Assembly: GCA_017549335.1 (NCBI GenBank) | Contig: JAFYVB010000036.1 | Coordinates: forward strand, 1 to 64,000 | DNA from: Clostridia bacterium | Lineage (GTDB): Bacteria > Bacillota > Clostridia > Christensenellales > Aristaeellaceae | DNA length: 64,000 nucleotides | Direction of reading: 5' to 3' | Part shown: positions 1-7,379 of the stretch, piece after piece | How the letters are laid out: each line of letters begins with the position of its first letter | Numbering within the stretch: the first letter of the stretch is position 1 | The notes under the pieces: model-generated | What the model was told of the DNA's origin: nothing | Databases searched by the model: none | Seen by the model: only the letters and a program-made list of their open reading frames with translations | Made by a program: the position numbers and the translations under genes

Positions 1-1
1 C

Positions 2-1003
2 CAGTACGCCGGTGAAATCAAGAAGAGCGTGTTCTCCGTGATGAACTACGTGCTGCCCAAGATGGGCGTGTTCCCCATGCACTGCTCTGCCAACATCGGC
101 AAGGACGGCGACAGCGCCGTGTTCTTCGGCCTGTCCGGCACCGGCAAGACCACCCTGTCTGCCGACCCCAACCGCATGCTGATCGGCGATGACGAGCATG
201 GCTGGGCGGATGATTCCGTGTTCAACTTCGAAGGCGGCTGCTATGCCAAGTGCATCAACCTCTCTGCTGAGAAGGAGCCCGATATCTACAATGCCATCAA
301 GTTCGGCGCGCTGGTTGAAAACGTGGTCATGGATCCCGAAACCCGCGAGTTCGACTTTGACGACGCCTCTCTGGCCGAGAACAGCCGCGTAGGCTATCCC
401 GTTGAGTACATCAACAACGCCAAGCTGGACGGCGTGGGCGGCACTCCCAAGACCGTTATTTTCCTGACGGCCGACGCTTTCGGCGTACTGCCTCCCATCT
501 CCAAGCTGGATCGCAACCAGGCCATGTACTACTTCGTTTCCGGCTTCACCAGCAAGCTGGCCGGCACCGAGATCGGTATCACCTCTCCCGTGCCCACCTT
601 CTCCACTTGCTTCGGCGAGCCCTTCCTGCCCCTTGATCCTTCCGTCTATGCCGAAATGCTGGCTGAGAAGGTGGAAAAGAGCGGCGCCAACGTATATCTG
701 GTCAACACCGGCTGGAACGGCACCGGCAAGCGCACCAAGCTGGCTTATACCCGTGCCATGGTTACCGCGGCCCTCAACGGCGATCTGGAAAAGGGCGAGT
801 TCGTAACCGATCCCTATTTCGGCGTTTCCGTGCCCACTGCCTGCGAAGGCGTGCCCGCCGAGCTGCTGATCCCCGAAAAGACCTGGGAAGATAAGGCTGC
901 TTACGAAGAAGCTGCCAAGAAGCTGGCGCAGATGTTCCGCGACAACTTCACCAAGTATACTCATATGCCTGAGGAGATCGTTGCCGCCGGTCCCCGCGGC
1001 TGA
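2..1003 (+). CDS. pckA: ATP-dependent phosphoenolpyruvate carboxykinase, 3' part (5' end outside window)
   Basis: Interconverts oxaloacetate plus ATP and PEP plus CO2 plus ADP in the cytoplasm. The frame is open from base 2, so the first ~200 residues of the usual ~530 lie outside the window; 333 residues are visible. Seen: kinase loop [11 protein letters not shown] at partial residues ~43-53, metal/nucleotide motif LIGDDEHGW just after, and the family signatures [12 protein letters not shown] and NTGWNGTGK. The next gene starts 15 bp downstream and belongs to a Na+-pumping decarboxylase. This pairing suggests that oxaloacetate is handled either by PEPCK (ATP yield) or by the decarboxylase (Na+ gradient); that link is inference. 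Family assignment is secure. Confidence 0.96.
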   Translation, partial: QYAGEIKKSVFSVMNYVLPKMGVFPMHCSANIGKDGDSAVFFGLSGTGKTTLSADPNRMLIGDDEHGWADDSVFNFEGGCYAKCINLSAEKEPDIYNAIKFGALVENVVMDPETREFDFDDASLAENSRVGYPVEYINNAKLDGVGGTPKTVIFLTADAFGVLPPISKLDRNQAMYYFVSGFTSKLAGTEIGITSPVPTFSTCFGEPFLPLDPSVYAEMLAEKVEKSGANVYLVNTGWNGTGKRTKLAYTRAMVTAALNGDLEKGEFVTDPYFGVSVPTACEGVPAELLIPEKTWEDKAAYEEAAKKLAQMFRDNFTKYTHMPEEIVAAGPRG

Positions 1004-1018
1004 TTGAGGAGGTAAACT

Positions 1019-1345
1019 ATGCCTGTTGAAACCCTGAATGGGGCTCAAGTCCTGAGTCAGGAGATCCCCACCTGGTTCGTATGTGCCATGGGTATGGGTA
1101 TCGTGTTCATCGGACTGATCTGCCTGATCGTACTGATTAAGATTTTCGGTAAGGTTTCTGAACTGGTCGCCGGTAAGGAAGCCGTACCTGCGCCCGTTGC
1201 AGCTGCGCCTGCCCCTGTGGCGGCGCCTGCGGCGGATGTGATCCCCAACCGCGGTGAACTGGTTGCAGCTGTGTCTGCGGCACTTGCCGAAGAACTGGGC
1301 ACCGACGTGCAGGCCATCCGCATTGTAAGCATCAAGCGCGTCTGA
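1019..1345 (+). CDS. oadG: Sodium pump decarboxylase gamma subunit (OadG-like)
   Basis: Small membrane subunit that, in known oxaloacetate decarboxylases, holds the alpha and beta subunits together. The 108-residue protein has one transmembrane segment at ~19-43, an Ala/Pro-rich linker at ~56-75 and a short C-terminal domain ending IRIVSIKRV, the usual gamma layout. A GAGGAGG site lies 6-7 bases before the ATG. It sits between pckA and the biotin carrier gene, with all genes on one strand and gaps of 15-25 bp, so one transcript is likely. Gamma subunits are poorly conserved; the call rests on layout plus context. Confidence 0.85.
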   Translation: MPVETLNGAQVLSQEIPTWFVCAMGMGIVFIGLICLIVLIKIFGKVSELVAGKEAVPAPVAAAPAPVAAPAADVIPNRGELVAAVSAALAEELGTDVQAIRIVSIKRV

Positions 1346-1369
1346 TTAGCAGAAAGGAAAAGAAATACC

Positions 1370-1729
1370 ATGAAAAAGTATCGCGTGAACGTAAACGGCA
1401 CCGTGTATGATATTACCCTTGAAGTGCTGGAAGGCGAAGCCGCCAAGGCTCCCGCTCCCGCTGCTGCGCCTGCTCCCGCTGCCGCTCCTGCGCCTGCGGC
1501 CGCTCCTGTGGCCGGCGGTCAGAGCATTGATGCTCCCATGCCCGGCAACATCATTTCCATCAACGTTAAACCCGGCCAGCCCGTCAAAAAGGGCGACGTG
1601 CTGCTGATCCTGGAAGCCATGAAGATGGAAAACGAGATCATGGCGCCCGCGGATGGCACCGTTGCTTCCGTGGCTGTCAACGCCGGCCAGACCGTTCAGT
1701 CCGGCCAGCAGCTGCTGACCCTCGCTTAA
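1370..1729 (+). CDS. Biotin carboxyl carrier subunit of the decarboxylase
   Basis: Carries the carboxyl group from the alpha-subunit carboxyltransferase to the membrane beta subunit. The 119 residues comprise a short N-terminal segment, an Ala/Pro linker (~25-46) and a biotinyl/lipoyl domain with the biotinylation motif EAMKM at residues 82-86 (Lys85 is the biotin site). In classical OadA this domain is fused to the C-terminus of alpha; here alpha (2928-4346) ends without it, so this free-standing protein supplies it. The order gamma, carrier, beta, alpha is consistent with a split-type Na+-translocating decarboxylase. Could also serve the second beta subunit at 15753-16886 (inference). Confidence 0.94.
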   Translation: MKKYRVNVNGTVYDITLEVLEGEAAKAPAPAAAPAPAAAPAPAAAPVAGGQSIDAPMPGNIISINVKPGQPVKKGDVLLILEAMKMENEIMAPADGTVASVAVNAGQTVQSGQQLLTLA

Positions 1730-1744
1730 AACAGGAGAGTACCA

Positions 1745-2911
1745 ATGGAAACGATTATCAATTTCTGGAATCAGACCGGCTTTTCCATGATCGCCGACAA
1801 TGGGAAAATGCTGGTGATGGTCGTGATTGCACTGGTGCTGATGTACCTGGCGATTGCTAAGAAGTTTGAACCCCTGCTGCTTTTGCCCATTGCCTTTGGC
1901 ATGCTGCTCACCAACCTGCCCGGCGCGAATATGTATCATGAAGAACTTTTCGCCGGCGGTCATATCAACTGGGTGGCGCTTTCCGAACAGGGAGGCCTGC
2001 TGGACTACCTGTATCTGGGCGTCAAGCTGGGTATCTATCCCTGCCTGATCTTTATCGGCGTGGGCGCCGGTACAGACTTTGAACCGCTGCTGGCCAATCC
2101 CAAAACGCTGCTGCTGGGTGCTGCGGCGCAGCTGGGCATCTTCATTGTGTTCATTATTTCCCGTCTGCTTGGCTTTACCGGACAGGAAGCCGGTTCCATC
2201 GGTATCATCGGCGGTGCGGACGGCCCCACGGCGATCTATACCGCGATCCGTCTTGCGCCCCATCTGCTGGGCCCCATCGCTGTAGCTGCCTATTCTTACA
2301 TGGCGCTTGTTCCTGTGATTCAGCCGCCCATCATGCGTCTGCTGACCACTGAAAAGGAACGCAAGATCGTCATGAAGCCGCTGCGCAAGGTCACCAAGGC
2401 GGAAAAAATCTGCTTCCCCTTCGTAGTTACCATTTCTGTGGCGCTGTTGGTGCCCTCTGCCGCTCCTTTGATCGGCTGCCTGATGCTGGGTAATCTGCTG
2501 CATGAGTGCGGCGTGACCCAGCGTCTTGACAAGACGGTGCAGAACGAGCTGATGAACATTGTTACGGTGTTCCTGGGCGTGTGCGTTGGCGCCACGGCGA
2601 CTGCCAATACCTTCCTGAGCTGGAATACCCTTAAGATCATGTCCATGGGTATCTTCGCGTTTGGCTGTGGCAGCGCAGGCGGCGTATTGCTGGCTAAGTT
2701 CATGAACCTGTTCCTCAAGGACAAAATCAATCCCCTCATCGGCTCTGCCGGCGTATCCGCTGTGCCTATGGCTGCCCGTGTTTCGCAGCGCGAGGGCCAG
2801 AAGGCCGATCCCGGCAACTTCCTGCTGATGCATGCCATGGGCCCCAATGTGGCGGGCGTTATCGGCTCTGCCATTGCGGCCGGCGTGATGCTGGCGCTTT
2901 TCGGCGCATAA
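1745..2911 (+). CDS. oadB: Na+-translocating oxaloacetate decarboxylase, beta subunit
   Basis: Integral membrane subunit that decarboxylates carboxybiotin and couples this to Na+ export. 388 residues, mostly hydrophobic, with the diagnostic beta-subunit motif GGADGPT near residues 155-162 (its Asp is part of the Na+ path in characterised homologues) and a conserved C-terminal stretch [19 protein letters not shown]. The start ATG follows AGGAGAG by 5 bases. Lies 15 bp after the carrier gene and 16 bp before alpha. A second, diverged beta subunit is encoded at 15753-16886. The family is certain; the substrate (oxaloacetate rather than another acid) follows from the alpha subunit. Confidence 0.95.
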   Translation: METIINFWNQTGFSMIADNGKMLVMVVIALVLMYLAIAKKFEPLLLLPIAFGMLLTNLPGANMYHEELFAGGHINWVALSEQGGLLDYLYLGVKLGIYPCLIFIGVGAGTDFEPLLANPKTLLLGAAAQLGIFIVFIISRLLGFTGQEAGSIGIIGGADGPTAIYTAIRLAPHLLGPIAVAAYSYMALVPVIQPPIMRLLTTEKERKIVMKPLRKVTKAEKICFPFVVTISVALLVPSAAPLIGCLMLGNLLHECGVTQRLDKTVQNELMNIVTVFLGVCVGATATANTFLSWNTLKIMSMGIFAFGCGSAGGVLLAKFMNLFLKDKINPLIGSAGVSAVPMAARVSQREGQKADPGNFLLMHAMGPNVAGVIGSAIAAGVMLALFGA

Positions 2912-2927
2912 CGGAGGATATTCATTT

Positions 2928-4346
2928 ATGCCTAAACTTCACATTACCGACACCATTCTGCGCGATGCGCATCAGTCTCAGGCCGCTACCCGTATGCGTC
3001 TTGAGGATATGCTGCCGGCGTGCGAGATCTTGGACAGCATCGGTTACTGGTCGCTGGAATGCTGGGGCGGTGCCACCTTTGACAGCTGTATGCGCTTCCT
3101 GGATGAGGATCCTTGGCAGCGTCTGCGTGAACTGAAGAAGCACATGCCCAACACCAAGCTGCAGATGCTGCTGCGCGGTCAGAACCTGCTGGGCTACAAG
3201 CACTATGCCGACGACGTGGTGGATGCTTTCTGCGCCAAATCCATCGAAAACGGCATTGACGTGGTGCGCATCTTCGACGCCCTCAACGATCCCCGCAACA
3301 TCGAGCGCTCCATGCGCGCCGTTAAAAAGTACGGCGGTCTGGCGGAAGGCTGCATCAGCTATACCGTAAGCCCCGTGCACAACGAAGAATACTTCGTGAA
3401 GCTGGCTAAGGAAATTGAGCAGATGGGCGCTGATACCATCTGTATCAAGGACATGGCCAACCTGCTGCTTCCCTATGACGCCTATTCTCTGGTGAAGAAG
3501 CTCAAGGAAAACGTGAAGGTGCCCATCCATCTGCATACCCACAACACCACCGGTACCGGCGATATGACCTATCTGATGGCGGCGCAGGCCGGCGTGGATA
3601 TCGTGGATACTGCCTTGTCGCCTCTGGCCAACGGCACGTCCCAGCCCTCCACCGAGGCGCTGGTCGCCACCATGAAGGGTACCGAGTATGATACCGGCCT
3701 TGATATGGATAAGCTGATGCGGGCGGCGGAGCATTTCCGCAAGGTGGCTCAGCGCCTGAAGACGGCGGGCTCTCTGGATCCCAAGGTGCTCAATACCGAC
3801 GTAAAGACCCTGGTATATCAGGTGCCCGGCGGTATGCTCAGTAACCTCATCAGCCAGCTCAAGCAGGCCAATGCGGAAGATAAGTATTACGACGTGCTCA
3901 ACGAAGTGCCCCGCGTGCGCGAGGACTTCGGCTTCCCGCCCCTTGTTACGCCTACCAGCCAGATCGTGGGCACGCAGGCCGTGCTGAATGTGCTGGCCGG
4001 CGAACGCTACAAGATGGTCTCCAAGGAAAGCAAGGGCCTGCTCCGCGGCGAATACGGTCGTCTGCCCGCTCCCGTCAATGAGGAAGTGCGCAAGAAGTGC
4101 ATCGGCGATGCCGAAGTCATCACCTGCCGTCCTGCCGATCTGATCGCGCCCGAGCTGGAAATGTACCGCGAAAAGACCAAGGACGTGGCCAAGAGCGAAG
4201 AGGACGTACTGTCCTACGCGCTGTTCCCGCAGGTCGCTCCCGGCTTCTTTGCCAAGCGCGACGGCAAGGCCGAGGAGAAAAAGCCTGAAGTCAAGGCTGA
4301 TCCCAACGCCGTGCGCGAACTGTACGTGCAGGATATGGGTCTGTAA
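2928..4346 (+). CDS. oadA: Oxaloacetate decarboxylase alpha subunit (carboxyltransferase), without biotin domain
   Basis: Transfers CO2 from oxaloacetate to biotin, releasing pyruvate. 472 residues: an HMGL-like TIM barrel starting with ITDTILRDAHQS (residues ~5-16, metal/substrate site), CIKDMANLL (~171, the carbamylated-lysine region of the family) and the metal-binding HLHTHNTTG (~201-209), then the conserved carboxylase domain. The chain ends after a Lys/Glu/Pro-rich tail with no EAMKM, so the biotin domain is the separate 119-residue protein upstream. Last gene before a strong terminator at 4358. Pyruvate carboxylase subunit B is the closest alternative, but the beta and gamma subunits favour the decarboxylase. 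Confidence 0.93.
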   Translation: MPKLHITDTILRDAHQSQAATRMRLEDMLPACEILDSIGYWSLECWGGATFDSCMRFLDEDPWQRLRELKKHMPNTKLQMLLRGQNLLGYKHYADDVVDAFCAKSIENGIDVVRIFDALNDPRNIERSMRAVKKYGGLAEGCISYTVSPVHNEEYFVKLAKEIEQMGADTICIKDMANLLLPYDAYSLVKKLKENVKVPIHLHTHNTTGTGDMTYLMAAQAGVDIVDTALSPLANGTSQPSTEALVATMKGTEYDTGLDMDKLMRAAEHFRKVAQRLKTAGSLDPKVLNTDVKTLVYQVPGGMLSNLISQLKQANAEDKYYDVLNEVPRVREDFGFPPLVTPTSQIVGTQAVLNVLAGERYKMVSKESKGLLRGEYGRLPAPVNEEVRKKCIGDAEVITCRPADLIAPELEMYREKTKDVAKSEEDVLSYALFPQVAPGFFAKRDGKAEEKKPEVKADPNAVRELYVQDMGL

Positions 4347-4357
4347 AACAATTACAA

Positions 4358-4391
4358 ACAGACAGGCGACAAGTTCGTCTGTCTGTTTTTT
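4358..4391 (+). terminator. Intrinsic terminator after oadA
   Basis: Twelve-base arms 4358-4369 and 4375-4386 (one G-T pair) close a 5-base loop and are followed by a run of T. Confidence 0.9.
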
Positions 4392-4435
4392 GTTGCTGTT
4401 ATAGCGTTTTTTGACGATTTATACATCAACTTCTC

Positions 4436-4463
4436 ATCACCGAAAAAAATTCGGTGATTTTTT
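4436..4463 (+). terminator. Second hairpin terminator just before the padR promoter
   Basis: Arms ATCACCGAA (4436-4444) and TTCGGTGAT (4450-4458) with an A-rich loop, then TTTTT. It lies 12 bp before the -35 box of the padR promoter, so it would insulate that promoter from upstream reading. Confidence 0.8.
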
Positions 4464-4474
4464 AAAAAAAGGGG

Positions 4475-4503
4475 TTGACAAATATATCGGAGGTCGATAT
4501 AAT
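4475..4503 (+). promoter_or_regulatory. Consensus sigma-A promoter of the padR operon
   Basis: TTGACA (4475-4480), 17-bp spacer, TATAAT (4498-4503): a perfect match to the vegetative consensus. The spacer and -10 box are embedded in the palindrome at 4483-4501. Confidence 0.9.
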
Positions 4504-4523
4504 GTATATCGTAAGCCGATATA
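4483..4523. promoter_or_regulatory. Twin palindromic operator, probably for PadR
   Basis: Two identical inverted repeats, TATATCG and CGATATA separated by 5 bp, occupy 4483-4501 and 4505-4523. Their centres are 22 bp apart, about two helical turns. The first covers the spacer and -10 box and the second the start point. PadR repressors are known to bind such AT-rich palindromes at their own promoters; binding by this PadR is inference. Confidence 0.8.
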
Positions 4524-4575
4524 ACGGAAACGGATACAACGGTTGCAGATATAACGGGATCCGATAAAGAAAGGA
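4516..4575 (+). repeat. Four degenerate 15-bp tandem repeats in the padR leader
   Basis: Units at 4516-4530, 4531-4545, 4546-4560 and 4561-4575 share the core GATA-x-AACGG (last unit GATAAAGAAA). The first unit shares its start with the second operator half-site, and the last runs into the ribosome binding site of padR. Confidence 0.7.
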
Positions 4576-4581
4576 GACAGA

Positions 4582-4899
4582 ATGAAAAATGTTGCTTTGA
4601 CGGAGGCGGTATACTATATGCTGCTTTCGCTGATCAAGCCCATGCATGGCTACGGCATCATGCAGAATGTGGAGGAACTCTCGGGCGGGCGCGTGCGGCT
4701 GGCCGCCGGTACGCTGTACGGAGCCATCACCACGCTGCTGGAAAAGGGATGGATCGAATCGGTAGACGCGGAGGATGCAAGCCGCAAGAAGGAATATCAG
4801 ATCACTTCTCTTGGTAGGACTGCGCTGCTGGATGAGATTGAACGGCTGCGTGAACTGTATGAAAACGGCTGCAGAATTACGCAGGAGGATGCACAATGA
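4582..4899 (+). CDS. PadR-family transcriptional regulator
   Basis: Winged-helix repressor of 105 residues, the size of the short (PadR-s2) subgroup. Seen: the family pattern AVYYMLLSLIKPMHGYGIMQNVE at ~8-30 (helix 1-2), LAAGTLYGAITTLLEKGWIE (recognition helix and wing start), then a C-terminal dimerisation helix. AAAGGAGA precedes the ATG by 5 bases. The stop overlaps the next gene by 4 bp (ATGA), so it is translationally coupled to the first DUF2812 gene. PadR plus DUF2812 neighbours are a recurring pair in Firmicutes; the inducer is unknown. The twin palindrome over its promoter suggests autoregulation. Confidence 0.94.
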   Translation: MKNVALTEAVYYMLLSLIKPMHGYGIMQNVEELSGGRVRLAAGTLYGAITTLLEKGWIESVDAEDASRKKEYQITSLGRTALLDEIERLRELYENGCRITQEDAQ

Positions 4900-5435
4900 G
4901 AAAGATCGTCTGGAAAGTTATTCTGGATTGGGATTACGAAGCCGAAGAACGGTGGCTCAATGAAATGGCTGCTGACGGCTGGGCCATGGTATCGACGCGT
5001 TTGTTCCGCTATGAGTTTGAAAAAACGGAGCCGGGCGAGTATGCTATTCGTATGCAGAAACTGGAAAACGGCATCAAGCATCCAAAAAGCAAAAAGTATC
5101 TGGAGTTTATCCGGGAAATGGGCATAGAAGTCGTTGGTTCGCTGGTGGGCTGGGTTTATCTTCGTAAAAAGACGGCGGACGGCCCCTTTGAACTGTTCTC
5201 TGACAAAGAGTCGAGAATCAAGCACCTGACGAGCATCATTTATGTGTTTGCGGCGCTTGCCGGTGTAAATCTGGCGGTAGGAATTGTGAATGTAGCGATG
5301 TATGCGGCGATGAAGGTGCCGTTTAATCTGTTTGGCATGGTGAATTTGCTGGTGGGAGCTTCCATGTGCTGGTACGTGAAACGGTTGCTGAACAACCGAA
5401 AGCGGCTGAAAAAAGAACAGCAAATTTACGAATAA
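4896..5435 (+). CDS. DUF2812 domain membrane protein (first paralogue)
   Basis: 179 residues. The N-terminal half matches DUF2812: WDYEAEERWLNEMAADGW, then FEKTEPGEY and VYLRKKTADGPFELFSD. Two hydrophobic segments follow (~108-130 and ~136-155) and a basic C-terminal tail. Function unknown; membrane location inferred. Coupled to padR by a 4-bp overlap and followed after 20 bp by a paralogue. The co-regulation with padR suggests a stress- or compound-responsive membrane unit, but nothing in the sequence shows the ligand. Confidence 0.88.
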   Translation: MRKIVWKVILDWDYEAEERWLNEMAADGWAMVSTRLFRYEFEKTEPGEYAIRMQKLENGIKHPKSKKYLEFIREMGIEVVGSLVGWVYLRKKTADGPFELFSDKESRIKHLTSIIYVFAALAGVNLAVGIVNVAMYAAMKVPFNLFGMVNLLVGASMCWYVKRLLNNRKRLKKEQQIYE

Positions 5436-5455
5436 GATTTTGAGGAGGATGAATT

Positions 5456-5974
5456 ATGAAAAAGACCGTTCACAAGTTGTTCTGGATCTGGGATTTTGAA
5501 AAAGAGGAAAAATGGCTTAACGAAATGGCTCAGCAGGGCTGGGCGCTTTCGGATGTTGGCTTCTGTAGGTTTGAGTTTGAAGAATGCAAGCCCGGTGAAT
5601 ACGCCGTGTGTCTGCAGATGCTTGAAAACAATCCCTGCAATCCCGAGAGCGTAAAGTACATCAAGTTTGTGGAGGAAATGGGCGCTGAGCATGTGGGTTC
5701 ATGGATCAGATGGGTATACTTCCGCAAAAAGACGGATGACGGCCCCTTTGAACTGATCTCGGACAGGGCCGGCAGAATCAAGCATCTCTCTACGATCATT
5801 CACTTTATGCTGCCTCTTGGCCTGCTCAATCTGGGTATTTCCTCCATGAACTATTCGACGCTCGGCGCAGCTTCGCTGATCAACGGCGTATTGGGCGGTG
5901 TTCTTCTGTGGAAGGCATGGGAACTGCACGCCAAGCGTGAAAAGATCAAGGCGGAGCAGGAGTTCTTTGAATAA
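5456..5974 (+). CDS. DUF2812 domain membrane protein (second paralogue)
   Basis: 172 residues, clearly a duplicate of the preceding gene: it keeps WDFEKEEKWLNEMAQQGW, FEECKPGEYAV, VYFRKKTDDGPFELISD and RIKHL, while the C-terminal membrane part has diverged. Two hydrophobic segments near 108-150, then a Lys/Glu-rich end. A GAGGAGG site lies 5-6 bases before the ATG. Last gene of the padR operon, ending at the terminator at 5982. Function unknown; retention of the soluble domain in both copies suggests that part interacts with a shared partner (inference). Confidence 0.88.
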   Translation: MKKTVHKLFWIWDFEKEEKWLNEMAQQGWALSDVGFCRFEFEECKPGEYAVCLQMLENNPCNPESVKYIKFVEEMGAEHVGSWIRWVYFRKKTDDGPFELISDRAGRIKHLSTIIHFMLPLGLLNLGISSMNYSTLGAASLINGVLGGVLLWKAWELHAKREKIKAEQEFFE

Positions 5975-5981
5975 TCGATTT

Positions 5982-6011
5982 CCCGAAGCGGAGTTTCCGC
6001 TTCGGGTTTTT
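5982..6011 (+). terminator. Terminator of the padR operon
   Basis: Perfect 11-bp arms 5982-5992 and 5996-6006 with a GTT loop, followed by TTTTT. Confidence 0.93.
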
Positions 6012-6022
6012 CTTTGTCTGTC

Positions 6023-6051
6023 TTGACAAAAATAATTGTTTGGCATACAGT
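6023..6051 (+). promoter_or_regulatory. Promoter of the flavodoxin-like gene pair
   Basis: TTGACA (6023-6028), 17 bp, TACAGT (6046-6051). The region CATACAGTATATG is also partly palindromic. The start codon of the first gene is 47 bp downstream. Confidence 0.65.
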
Positions 6052-6097
6052 ATATGGAAGAAGATGTGCTTCGAAACATACATAAGGAGAAAGAATA

Positions 6098-6589
6098 ATG
6101 AGGCTGCTCATTCATGATTTGCCTGAAAAATGGGATGAGATCCTTCGTCCGAAAGCAGAGGAGGTTTTCCGCGCCGATGGGAATTATGCCCCTTGTCAGG
6201 GGTGCTTCGGCTGCTGGACAAAGCATCCGGCTCAGTGTTTTATGAAGGATAAGCTGCAGACGATCTGCCAAAAATTCGGCAAGGCGGATGAATTGATCAT
6301 CGTGACCGAAAATCATTATGGCAGTTACAGCGCCGCCATCAAAAATGTAATGGACAGAACCATCGGTCTGTCCACGCCTTTCATGACGTACCGTAAGGGA
6401 TTGACCCATCATACGTTGCGCTACGGCAAAAAGAAAAAGCTGACGGTGTATGTGTACGGCGATATGACGGAGGATGAAAAGAATACCTTCCGTCTGCTGG
6501 CAGAATGCAATGCCGTTAATTTCGGCTACAGGGAAATGGAACTGCACTTCGCTGCGTCTGCTGAAGAGCTGGAAGGGGTGATGGCATGA
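6098..6589 (+). CDS. Flavodoxin-like NAD(P)H:FMN oxidoreductase family protein
   Basis: 163 residues of the flavodoxin/FMN-reductase fold. Seen: a Cys-rich segment APCQGCFGCWTKHPAQC (~31-47) typical of clostridial multimeric flavodoxins, and ENHYGSYSAAIKNVMDRTIG (~69-88), which in this family follows the flavin-binding strand. It should bind FMN and reduce a small substrate or partner; the substrate is unknown. The usual N-terminal phosphate loop GSPR-x-x-SNT is shortened to RLLIHDLP, so cofactor binding may be weaker. Overlaps the next gene by 4 bp, suggesting that the two form one complex or pathway. Confidence 0.75.
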   Translation: MRLLIHDLPEKWDEILRPKAEEVFRADGNYAPCQGCFGCWTKHPAQCFMKDKLQTICQKFGKADELIIVTENHYGSYSAAIKNVMDRTIGLSTPFMTYRKGLTHHTLRYGKKKKLTVYVYGDMTEDEKNTFRLLAECNAVNFGYREMELHFAASAEELEGVMA

Positions 6590-7329
6590 AAACGATATTT
6601 GTCAACTGCAGCCCCAAAAAGAAAATGAGCGTCAGCGGCTATCTGAATACTTTGGCGGCCCTTGGCATCAAAGGGGAAAAGGTAAAAGAGCAGGTGCGCA
6701 ACAAGGGCGATCATGAGCGCGTGCTCTCTCAGATCAAGGAGGCAGAGGCTGTTGTTTTCAGCATGCCTTTGTTTGTGGACAGCGTGCCCTCCCACATCAT
6801 GAACTTCCTTGCAGATATGGAAGCGTTTTGTCTTGAAAAGGGACTTGCGCCCAAGGTGTATGTGATCGCAAACAACGGCTTTATTGAAGGCCGGCAGAAC
6901 AAAGCGCTGATGCAGGTGATGCAAAACTTCTGCAAGCGCTCGCACCTGCCCTTTGGCGGCGGTATCGCTGTGGGCGGCGGAGTGATGCTCAACGTAACGC
7001 GCATTCTTTTTCCCATCCAGTGCGGTCTGGTGGTGTTCAGCTCTCTCATGAACGGCCTTCAGACGGGCAATTTTATGCTTCGGGAGGCTTTGCTTGCCTT
7101 CATTGAGCTGGCATTGGTGATGACGGTGCTTCATTGCGGCGTGCTGTTTTTCGGCGCAAGGCTGATCAAAGCCATCAACCGGCGCGGAGAATGCAGCGTG
7201 GGTTATACCCGCATGATGCTGCCCTCCTTCCTGTTTGCACTGGTGGCGGATATCTTTTTCATCATCATTTCGATCTTCGGCGGCGGCATCTTCAAGGGCT
7301 GGCTGGCGCGGAAGACGGAGGAACAGTAA
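6586..7329 (+). CDS. Flavodoxin-like protein fused to C-terminal membrane segments
   Basis: 247 residues. The N-terminal ~125 residues have the flavodoxin-like order TIFVNCSPKKKMSVSGYL (phosphate-loop position), AEAVVFSMPLFVDSVPSHIM and YVIANNGFIEG; the remainder holds three hydrophobic stretches (~125-150, 165-190 and 210-235), so it is probably membrane-anchored. Translationally coupled to the preceding flavodoxin-like gene (ATGA). The two may form a membrane-linked electron-transfer pair. No substrate can be named. An alternative reading is an FMN-free scaffold, since no Cys cluster is present here. Confidence 0.65.
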   Translation: MKTIFVNCSPKKKMSVSGYLNTLAALGIKGEKVKEQVRNKGDHERVLSQIKEAEAVVFSMPLFVDSVPSHIMNFLADMEAFCLEKGLAPKVYVIANNGFIEGRQNKALMQVMQNFCKRSHLPFGGGIAVGGGVMLNVTRILFPIQCGLVVFSSLMNGLQTGNFMLREALLAFIELALVMTVLHCGVLFFGARLIKAINRRGECSVGYTRMMLPSFLFALVADIFFIIISIFGGGIFKGWLARKTEEQ

Positions 7330-7333
7330 CACA

Positions 7334-7379
7334 AAGCAAAACGAGCATCCGACAAATGTGCCGGATGCTCGTTTTGCTT
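7334..7379. terminator. Bidirectional terminator between the flavodoxin pair and nfnB
   Basis: Perfect 18-bp arms 7334-7351 and 7362-7379 (first arm begins AAGCAAAACGAGC). A/T runs inside the stem base give a T-run in either direction; it serves both converging operons and overlaps the stop of nfnB by 2 bp. Confidence 0.9.

Noticed and set aside
1346-2833. 495-codon open frame on the minus strand
   Set aside because: Antisense to the biotin carrier and beta-subunit genes; His/Gln-rich shadow.
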